A stretch of 64,000 nucleotides of DNA from Tetrapyrgos nigripes (lineage: Eukaryota; Basidiomycota; Agaricomycetes; Agaricales; Campanellaceae), in NCBI GenBank assembly GCA_013368315.1, contig JAACJM010000184.1, positions 106,138 to 170,137 on the forward strand, written 5' to 3'. Position numbers and translations under genes: made by a program. The notes under the pieces are model-generated. The model was not told where the DNA came from and did no database searches. It was given only the letters and a program-made list of their open reading frames with translations. Positions 1-10,100 of this stretch are shown in pieces (the stretch's first letter is position 1; every line of letters starts with the position of its first letter).

Positions 1-77
1 CACGCAACAATCAATACATTTCACAAACAAAAAAACAATTGCAAAATCATTCAAAAATACAAAACATTCAGGCTCAC

Positions 78-2220
78 CTTAAACTCAGCCAACGCGAACC
101 CCTTGCCTAAACAAATCCTCGGTCCATCACTGAACGTCAGTAGATGACGATGGCCCGAGACCCCTTTCGCAGCTTCAGGTATTCCGCTAGCCCCTTCTTC
201 ACCTTCGATCCACCTCTCCGGTCTGAATTGCTTAGCATTGGGACCCCATAAGGCTTCGGAACGATTGATACAACGAATAGGTACAGTGATGACTGTACCT
301 TTGGGGATAGCGATACCGGTGGTTTCACCGACCACGAATGATTTGCTGCTATTGTCAGAAGGCTGAAGAGGAGAGGAAAGCGGCATCACGTCGTCTGTGT
401 TTGCCTGTTCAACCAGGATGATGAGCTTTAGTCATCTATAGATATCAGGAGAGACGCGTAGCACTCACCGTCCTCGTAGTTTCAGTCAATGGAGGGTGCA
501 TCCTTAGTGTTTCGTGTACTACCGCATCGAGATACGGGAAATGGGTAGTCGTGTTGAGCTGATCCCACGTAGGGTCAGTGACAGTCCGTGAAAGTTCCGC
601 ACGAAGTTTATCTTGGATATGTGGTTGTATGCAGAGCTCGATCAAGGCCCATGTTAAGCTGACTACGATGGGACGATTGGGTAAAAGGATAAACTGAAGC
701 TGAAGGGATTTAGGACATACTAGATGTGGTTTCGTATCCTGTATGAGAAGCATGGATTAATTAGCAGATAAAAGGATTCAATTTACACGACTTACCTGCC
801 AACATAAGTACACTCTATTCGCGGCGATTGATCAGTCATCGTTCTCGATGAGCTATATATAACTGAAAACCCTCACCATCTGCCAGAAATCAAAACTTTC
901 GTTAGCACTAGTCCAGTCGCCATAGAACGCTTACGAACCTGTGCTGAAATCTCCTCTTTCGACAGCCTCAAAGGAGAGGTTGGGTCTTCTGCCTTGACTA
1001 AGAAAAGTGAAGGAAGTCATATTTGGGATCAACTATGAAAGCTCTGCACGCACTCAGCAGCCCAATAACAGACTTGTCCCCTTCTTTGTCAACTAAACCA
1101 AGTTCCTTCTCCTTTCTCGTCTTCTCCAACAAGATTTCAGCAATTTCAAAAGTATCACTTCGAATTCGCTGCCACATCTTGGATTCTTTGGTTGGTACGT
1201 GAAGTATTGGTGGAAAGATCGTGCCCAAGAGCCAGAGGATCAGACCAATTGGAGCGAAGATTCGAGAGAGAAAGGTTTCAGGAGGTGGTTTCAGCCCGGC
1301 GAAGGTGTCGAATAGGTCTGAGACAGTGGAGACTTGGCCAGAGAGAGAATCAAAGTCGTGTGAGAAGCCTGCAATACCGATACTGTCGAGGGATATGCGG
1401 TTCATCCTGAGTCAGGGAGAAACATCAGTTACATCATTTGACAGTAGTTCCAAAACAGACTAGACGTACCACGTCTGTACATCAATCAGTTTGCCGTCGG
1501 GATTTGATTCAATCATTGAGTCCCATATCGTCTTCAGCTAGACAGTCTCAAGTGTAAGGATAGAGAACACACTCAAATAAACGAGGTTGTACGTACTTTG
1601 TATGTCGAGTCGTAGAATACGGAGGTCAAACGTCTAATCGCAATGTTGCTGAAGGCTGGGGTCAGAGCCTTGCGTTGTCGCTTGTGATTGCTTCCTTCTG
1701 CAATGAGGATACCATTGCTTAGAGAGAAAAGCGGTGAATATAAGACAGCGCCTCTTGCGAGGAATGCTTACCCAATCTGTAGGAGGAGGATCCATTAGAA
1801 AGAGAGAAACTACACCCATGACTGACGACGCACCGTTCTCTTGATAAGAGTCTTGGATATTCCTGTCTGAATATACGTCACGGTCTCCTTGGCATAAAAG
1901 TGAGCAACCGCCTTGGGGTCCGTCAAAACAACGCGTTTCGAGCCTAAGACTGTGGGTATCTGATAGACTGAACCATACTTCGTCGCCCATTCCTCGTATA
2001 CAGCTCCAGGGTCCTGTGCTTGGTTTACATATCTGAGTACACCGAAGATGAGACTCTTCCTAGGTGGCCCTTTTAGGGGAGCCAGACGTCGGTCTCTTCT
2101 GAGACGAGAGATCAGTTCGGAGAGAAGCCAGACTGCTAGGGCGATGAAGAGCCCATCTACAGCCGATACTCTGTAGAGGCTGCTCATGGTTGGAAACTGA
2201 GAAACAGTAAACATCATCAC
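78..2220 (-). CDS. Cytochrome P450 monooxygenase, multi-exon, 3' end outside window
   Basis: Membrane-bound haem monooxygenase; substrate unknown. Exons that join in frame (plus coordinates, read downwards): 2187 or 2220-1834, 1776-1772, 1717-1597, 1537-1470, 1406-1054, 997-939, 879-877, 814-796, 738-721, 662-469, 404-78; the next intron starts at 77 and the rest lies off the window. An N-terminal hydrophobic anchor (DGLFIALAVWLLSEL) is followed by the C-helix region (HKRQRKALTPAFS), the I-helix motif AGYETTS, which appears only after exons 814-796 and 738-721 are joined, the K-helix ETLRMHPP, the PERW motif and the haem-binding FSDGPRICLG near 134-105, whose cysteine codon is at 113-111. All introns are GT-AG and 54-64 nt, except intron 998-1053 (56 nt) and the intron running off the edge. 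Two exons are tiny: 5 nt at 1776-1772 and 3 nt (ATG) at 879-877. No frameshift or stop was found, so it is probably functional. Start could be 2220 or 2187 (MSSLYR). P450 clan not assigned. Confidence 0.93.
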
Positions 2221-2339
2221 AGACGTTTATAAACTTTGGCGCCATTTCAAATAGCGCTGCAATAAAAGTATCACGCCATAGGTGCCAAAATATCTGTCGA
2301 ACGGAAAAGTTTGGGAAAAGTGGACAGATAATCACGCAT

Positions 2340-5300
2340 ACTAATATTGTATTAGTGTCTCACTAGTATTCTCATTCATGACTCCCTCGGAAGATGAACG
2401 TCGCGTCGCGTTAACGCCAAGTTACCGCACACACGTGATGGGGCGGCGGCAATGTTTTTTGTTTAGCTGCAGACAAACAAATGGACAACGTCGAGGGCGA
2501 TGAGCTCAAGGCGTTCTGGTCCGAGTCAACGCCGTGTTTTCAACTTCCCTCAACGTCGAAGACGATGACCTCAAGGAATGGTAGCAGGTATGTATCTTGT
2601 TGTAAGTCCTGTTTTTGCCCTAAACGCATATTAGGTCGCAGAACTGAATTCGGTGACTACTCACCTCGACGCCAACCCGAGACATTGAGAAAGCGACTCT
2701 AGAAAAATCCACGCCATCCCCCGGAGCCCCTCCGACAGACCTAGTCAAAGCCGACATTGGATTGGGCGCTGTAATTTGGCTGAGGGAGGATGGGATGAAG
2801 TAGTCGTTGTGTCGAGGGTTTGGGGGAATTGAGGCTCCATCAACGGCTACGACGACGACTGCAAGACCCAAGCCTATCCACCGGGTCACTACACCTTTGC
2901 ATCAAGACCGGAATCGTCTGACAGGAGTCAGGGCTAGGGCTAGAGGGGTTAAAAACGTACGTCCTTCCTTCCTTTTCTTTCTTTCTTTTTCTACAAAGTT
3001 AGCTATAGCTAACCTGTTTCCTGTTTTTTCTCTCTTTTTCTTCGACATACAGCCCATCTCCCCACCCACCCTCTCCATATCCTCCTCCTCACAAAGGGCA
3101 TCCACATTTACGCGAACGCAGACCAGGACGTGTTTATGGGTTTACCACCATTCCCACCCCAGCTCCCTTTTCGTTAACGACCCTTCCCCCTCTCCCCACC
3201 ACCACGACAACCATAACGGGCCCGACTTCCCCCTTCAACCTTAACCTTGAACCCTACGCCGACGCCGACGCCTACAACACTGGTGAAGGTGAAGACAACG
3301 GCAGTGACAACTTTATTGGTGAAGAAGAAGATGAAGAGGAGGGTTAGGAAGACCCCGTCCCCGACCTCACCAACAAATCATCTTGCTCCTAGAACGGGCG
3401 AGGTTGTTGGAAAGATTTAGGGTAGTTTGAGCGGCTTCAAAGCTAAGGCTAAGGGTTAATTTACATTTCTAGGTTTCGGAGGTTAGGGGGGACTGATGGG
3501 GAAAGGTGGAGAAGCGAAGGCGAAGGGATAAAGAGAATTGGATAATTGAGCTTCGTAACCTTCACCAGCTTCTTCCGTCTCATGCTCGCATCGACACCGT
3601 ACCCAAACACTACCGACTCTCTACCTTCATGACGCGGCAACTGTCATGCACACCACCCCCCACTTTAAATAAACTCTAATAACGTGTCGTCGGGTATGAA
3701 ACATTGATGTGTGATGTGCTCGTCCAATGGTACGGTACATTTTCTATGTGCTTGTACCTCGCGCGTTTGACTGATTGGGCTCTATAGACCACAGCCTTAT
3801 TAGCCTACATGGCCTTGAGCAACACAGCTCAACCCAATTCCCACATCCTCTTTGACCAGTGAACCTCTAGCGGAAGGCTATAACGTTGAGTTCTCAAGCA
3901 CCCATGGGATGTTGGGTACGTGATTTCCTTCTCTCGGTGTTGTAACCTGTCGACTAATCCTGTTTTTCCCCTTTGCGTCTATGCTCTTTGCGGATTCGGG
4001 CGCGCACATCTCTACAGATCCATATTCTTTGGTTAAGCGGGCCTGGTTAAACCATGTTTTGACCTGATCTAAATGTTATTAGGCAGCAGAAAGGCTAGAC
4101 GGTGTCAAGAAGAGGAGGAGAAGGATGTCGAGTTCTAGCTGGTGTACAATATGTAGTTTTTCTCGTAATAATTACTGATTATCATACTTATATAGACATT
4201 GTAAAGTAAACCTCGTACATGTCTGCGGATTATGGCTTGATATCGAATAAAGCTCTCTCACGGTATACCTTTGCGTCAACTGGCTTTAGCTGTGTGGCCC
4301 CGAGGGTATCTAAGTCTTAGAATCTGTGACGGAATACCGTCTGAGGCCGTATTTCGGTCCAAAAGATCATATTACTATTCCGTACGGTACAACTACACCC
4401 AAAGTGGCTTAGCTTTGACTCGAGTTGCTGGGTCGGGGAAGAGGGAGACGAAGGAAGGGAGGACGTTTTAGCCGAATGAGTACCGTTGGCATCGTGAATG
4501 TCAAGTGGAAGAGGGCGGGATATATGATGACTAGTGGGGTAGAGGCGTAATGGTGTTCATGGGCTTAAAAGAGGACGTAGACGTAGGCCGGAATGCGTAT
4601 AGAAGGCTGACGAGCGATGTAAGACGGTGAGATACACAGCTGTTGGACGAATATAGCTCACCTGAGACATCTATCCCTCATATTCTCCAACTACACCTTT
4701 ACCTCTTTTTTCTTCTTCATATTCTCCGGCCCGCAGAGCTAACCACTGTGTGCCTTCCGTCGAGCCCATCCAGACCTCCGTTCCCTCATAACGAGGATGG
4801 TTCTGGCATGGATGACCTCGTCTGTTTGATGATTGGGTGCGGAGAGAGCCAGCGTCAGAGTAGGAACTGCCGAAGACTGTGGAAGAGGGTGGATGAGTTT
4901 CGTGAGCTGTTGTTCTGTTGATAAGAGCAGACTTCGTGGTTTCGGGAGAAACACGGGAGATGGGTTCTTATCACGTCACCATGGATGACGCGTCCACTCG
5001 CATGCCGTTTCGAGTGACTGGGTCCGGTAATACAGGCAACGAGAATGGCAAATTGTGAGATGAGGCGATAAAATCGGAGTAGGGACAGCCATAGGACCAT
5101 TCGTTCAGAACGCGGACGATGGAACGAGGTTGGAACGAGGGATTGACTGGCAGAGCGTGATGACCTCGAGGAGTGTGTTCGCCTCATTGTTGAAGGGAGG
5201 AAGGTTCCTACGTTCATTTGACTGTATCAGAGGGCTGATTCCTGCATGTACTGAGGACGTTGACATAGGCTAAGGAGTAAGCAAGGAGACAAGGCCCAAA

Positions 5301-6617
5301 ACTTGAGGCACCCAACACTGACGCTGAGCACGCTCTTTCTCCTCGTCCCGTCAGCTTCCGAGTAGATTCAGTGGACCGACATAGGGATTCGCATCGTGGT
5401 AGTCGTCTTGAAGGAAGATGAAAAGAAGTAATGGAGAACCGCTAAGTCCCTTGAGGGCCGGTTTCCGAGGGTTCGGCGTCTAGAGCGCTAAAGTTACCAC
5501 AGATTATGGTATCCACATTTCCTTCCATGCTCTCTGATCCCTAAAGACAAGTTGAGGTGATAGTGCCGAGAAGTTGGAGATGCACTCACGAAAGACGCGT
5601 GCCGTGCAGCGGAGTCGACCCTGGAAGTTGCCTTCAAATTCCTGTGGACACCTAGCATCACGTCATACCCCGTAGACAGCCGGTGTCTCGTAAAATAAGT
5701 ACCTCCGCCAGCTTGCACTGTAGATCAATCTTACGACTGCTTTGCACTGCACTGGTATCAGATCATTTTGCATATCGTTCTTTCTAATTCCCTGCGCCGT
5801 TCCTTTTATGTTCTACGCTACGCTTGATTCTTCTATCGTTCCCGATGTTTTTCAACGAGTCATAGGCTTCAACGAGACTATTTGCGTTGTTGTTTCCAAT
5901 CTGCTGCGTGGACGTATGATGATAGGGTTTCTCAAAACGGGTAATTAGCTAGCATTTACACGCCCTACTTTCATCTTGTATTCTATTAATTACTATCTAA
6001 TGACCGAACATGAAAATTGCGTGGTACCGGGTCAGGTAACTCTATTTCTCCACAGCCTTCCACAGCTCTCAGCTCTTCCTTCCGAACTAGCTGCCAGTCA
6101 TCCTGAACGTGTGGTACTTCTAGTTTCCTTTAACACACGCGTCATACATGCTTATCGTCAATGTAAATGGCATGTATGAGTCTGGCGGCCATGATCGATC
6201 CATCTTCCCTCAACGGGGGACAGAAAGCAAATTGAAAATTCGTACGAAGCCATTATCCGTCTTGCCTCGGAGTCGGATGTCCATGTCATTCTTGGAATTT
6301 CTTCTTACAGTTGCATTTTTTTTCTTGGCGGAGAATAGAAGCGCTTCCTCCAGTCTTTTATGGTTGAACTGGGTAGGCACTCCTGACATCAACAAAATAA
6401 GAGGATCATCGAATAGGACTCCGCCGAGGGCTAAACAGTTGTTGATTAAACTTTGTGATTATCAGTCCAGTGTCAACGTGCATCATCATGGTGTGAATAC
6501 AGCGTGTTCATCTCGTTCTTATATCTCCACCGTCATTGCCTGCTCTACTAAAGTCTCCCTTTCCTTCCCTTTCTTATACACACGCTGCTATTTGCTCTCA
6601 TTGTCCATAATCCTACT
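2340..6617. other. Unassigned region, possible weak coding exons
   Basis: No recognisable protein family. A possible exon lies at about 3052-3346 on the plus strand, after a pyrimidine-rich stretch ending in the acceptor GACATACAG; it reads proline/threonine-rich and ends in an acidic tail (GEEEDEEEG) before TAG. A donor-like GTACGT lies at about 2957. Near 3980 a short plus-strand peptide contains DSGAHIS, which resembles an aspartic-protease motif but has no supporting context. Microsatellite-like CCTT/CTTT runs occur near 2965-2995. The remainder, 3.4-6.6 kb, has only short ORFs on both strands and I see no gene or repeat I can name. Confidence 0.3.
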
Positions 6618-6860
6618 ATGGACTCGCCACCCCCTCTCTTGAACCACCCGCCAATCCAGATGTTCTCAAATGCACAGGGGTTTTCCATGAACGAATGCAC
6701 ATTTCAAGTTGTTGGTGGAAACGTCAATAATTACTCTAGTGCGTCACAAATCAAAGTTTACGAAATAACAATTCTCTAAGTACTTACGTTCATCTCAGGC
6801 GGGAGTGACCACGCGGAAGTGCGTTGAGACTTCATTGGTGAAACACAACTGATAACTTTG
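6618..6860 (+). pseudogene. 5' fragment of gene with fungal GGN-type N-terminal motif
   Basis: The ORF starts MDSPPPLLNHPPIQ and continues with MFSNAQGFSMNECTF, then QVVGGNVNNY. Short N-terminal segments of the form 'F.NA..F.....TF..VGGN.N.Y' are common at the start of Agaricomycete proteins of varied architecture (kinase-like, NACHT-type and uncharacterised proteins); this is from general knowledge of such proteomes. After NNYS a GTGCGT donor at about 6742 and an acceptor TTCATCTCAG at about 6799 would join a second exon reading SGSDHAEVR, then an in-frame TGA where tryptophan would be plausible. No downstream domain is visible before the next gene, so this looks like a broken or truncated copy. 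Confidence 0.35.
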
Positions 6861-7148
6861 AGCCACACAGTTCTTGTATATCGTGAAAGGACCCTTACGA
6901 TGCTTTGATGATGGCCTGCGAGACTACCATTTTGTGGTCCAACAACGGCGAGAGACGGGAGATAAAGTGATGCTGATTGTACGGAGATTTTCGCCAAGTC
7001 AAGAGAGGGATCGAGATAATTTTGCAGTCTTGCTGGGAAAGTGCTGGTATGTGTCTTGAGTTTATGCATGCATGAATATTGTTCTTCAACTGTGAATTAT
7101 CTAGTTGGGCTCCATTTGCAATGAAAAAACTCATGAAGCTCACCATAA

Positions 7149-10100
7149 ATGGGGATCCATGTTTGGCTGTATCATCTGCAGGTAGTCTCCTATTGCTGTT
7201 TCCTTTTGGTGATGTTTTGAATCTTTAAACAAAACAAGCTGTATACACATGGCAGGAACACATTAAAGGCACATGGTTGTTTGAAGCGGAAGCAAAGATA
7301 AAAATGGTAAAATTTCACTGAATTTTCTGGCTTACTGTACACTAATTATTACTGAATCAAGTATTTCAAGATTACTGTATGGCTTAAATTATATGGTGAC
7401 AAGCATTTATACTGATAAACACTAGGCATTTTTTTACAATAATCACTCTATTTGGCCAGGTGATTGGAGATGGGGAGATTTATGGAGCGGTTCTGGGAAA
7501 TATAAGAATTTGAGACTTTGGGATTTAAATGGGAACCTAGTTTTGGATCCTGAGCAGCTGGAGTCTTGTCATCTGGCTTATCAAGAAGCAACACAATCTG
7601 TGGTATGGAATCTGTACCATATATTTATAACCCACTAAAGCAATACAGATGCAAAGAGCCAGACATTTTTGGTCAGAGCTTGATTGGGCTCAGGATGATT
7701 ATAAAAAGAAATTCAGTGAGTCAGGGACTGCTATACAACATAAAATTAATACAAAGAGTATATCATTGATTGCAGGTTCAGTAACCATTCAACAGTTAAT
7801 AGAGAGTCATATGAAGGAACAAATTGTGAGTATCAACTTTGCCATATCATCCTTTCCATCTGTTTCCAGGTTCCCTCTCAGTCTCTGCTGACTCCTGTTC
7901 CTTCTGGTCTCTGAAGTGGGTGAGTGCCTCTGTTTCCAGGTCCCCCTTCCCCCTCAGTCTCTGCTGACTCCTTTTCCTTCTGGTCTCTGCAGTCTGTGAG
8001 TGCCTCTGTTTCCAGGTCCCCCTTCCCCCTCAGTCTCTGCTGACTCCTGTTCCTTCTGGTCTCTGCAGTTTGTGAGTGCCTCTGTTTCCAGGTCCCCCTT
8101 CCCCCTCAGTCTCTGCTGACTCATGTTCCTTCTGGTCTCTGCAGGAGGTGAGTGCCTCTGTTTCCAGGTCTCCCTTCCCCTCAGTCTCTGCTGACTCCTG
8201 TTCCTTCTGGTCTCTGCAGTTGGTGAGTGCCTCTGTTTCCAGGTCCCCCTTCCCCCTCAGTCTCTGCTGACTCCTGTTCCTTCTGGTCTCTGCAGTTTGT
8301 GAGTGCCTCTGTTTCCAGGTCCCCCTTCCCCCTCAGTCTCTGCTGACTCCTGTTCCTTCTGGTCTCTGCAGCGGGTGAGTGCCTCTGTTTCCAGGTCCCC
8401 CTTCCCCCTGAGTCTCTGCTGACTTCTGTTCCTTCTGGTCTTTGCAGCGGGTGAGTGCCTCTGTTTCCAGGTCCCCCTTCCCCCTCAGTCTCTACTGACT
8501 CCTGTTCCTTCTGGTCTCTGCAGTCTGTGAGTGCCTCTGTTTGCAGGTCCCCCTTCCCCCTCAGTCTCTGCTGACTCCTGTTCCTTCTGGTCTCTGCAGT
8601 CTGTGAGTGCCTCTGTTTCCAGGTCTCCCTTTCCCCTCAGTCTCTGCTGACTCCTGTTCCTTCTGGTCTCTGCAGTGGGTGAGTGCCTCTGTTTCCAGGT
8701 CCTCCTTCCCCCTCAGTCTCTGCTGACTCCTGTTCCTTCTGGTCTCTGCAGGAGGTGAGTGCCTCTGTTTCCAGGTCCCCCTTCCCCCTCAGTCTCTGCT
8801 GACTCCTGTTCCTTCTGGTCTCTGCAGTTTGTGAGTGCCTCTGTTTCCAGGTCCCCCTTCCCCCTCAGTCTCTGCTGACTCCTGTTCCTTCTGGTCTCTG
8901 CAGCGGGTGAGTGCCTCTGTTTCCAGGTCCCCCTTCCCCCTGAGTCTCTGCTGACTTCTGTTCCTTCTGGTCTTTGCAGCGGGTGAGTGCCTCTGTTTCC
9001 AGGTCCCCCTTCCCCCTCAGTCTCTACTGACTCCTGTTCCTTCTGGTCTCTGCAGTCTGTGAGTGCCTCTGTTTGCAGGTCCCCCTTCCCCCTCAGTCTC
9101 TGCTGACTCCTGTTCCTTCTGGTCTCTGCAGTCTGTGAGTGCCTCTGTTTCCAGGTCTCCCTTTCCCCTCAGTCTCTGCTGACTCCTGTTCCTTCTGGTC
9201 TCTGCAGTGGGTGAGTGCCTCTGTTTCCAGGTCCTCCTTCCCCCTCAGTCTCTGCTGACTCCTGTTCCTTCTGGTCTCTGCAGGAGGTGAGTGCCTCTGT
9301 TTCCAGGTCCCCCTTCCCCCTCAGTCTCTGCTGACTCCTGTTCCTTCTGGTCTCTGCAGTTTGTGAGTGCCTCTGTTTCCAGGTACCCCTTCCCCCTCAG
9401 TCTCTGCTGACTCCTGTTCCTTCTGGTCTCTGCAGGAGGTGAGTGCCTCTGTTTGCAGGTCCCCCTTCCCCCTCAGTCTTTGCTGACTCCTGTTCCTTCT
9501 GGTCTCTGCAGGAGGTGAGTGCCTCTGTTTCCAGGTCTCCCTTCCCCTTCAGTCTCTGCTGACTCCTGTTCCTTCTGGTCTCTGCAGGAGGTGAGTGCCT
9601 CTGTTTCCAGGCCCCCCCTCCCCCTCAGTCTCTGCTGACTCCTGTTCCTTCTGGTCTCTGCAGGAGGTGAGTGCCTCTGTTGCCAGGTTCCCCTTCCCCC
9701 TCAGTCTCTGCTGACTCCTGTTCCTTCTGGTCTCTGCAGCAGGTGAGTGCCTCTGTTTCCAGGTCTCCATTTCCCCTCAGTCTCTGGTCTCTGCAGTTTG
9801 TGAGTGCCTCTGTTTGCAGGTCCCCCTTCCCCCTCAGTCTCTGCTGACTCCTGTTCCTTCTGGTCTCTGCAGTGGGTGAGTGCCTCGATTTCCAGGTCTC
9901 CCTTCCCCCTTAGTCTCTGCTGACTCCTGTTCCTTCTGGTCTCTGCAGCAGGTGAGTGCCTCTGTTTCCAGGTCTCCATTTCCCCTCAGTCTCTGGTCTC
10001 TGCAGTTTGTGAGTGCCTCTGTTTGCAGGTCCCCCTTCCCCCTCAGTCTCTGCTGACTCCTGTTCCTTCTGGTCTCTGCAGGTTGTGAGTGCCTCGATTT

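Noticed and set aside
3979..4062. Retroviral-type protease (DSGAHIS peptide)
   Set aside because: Single short motif in a 28-residue frame without flanking protease or gag sequence.
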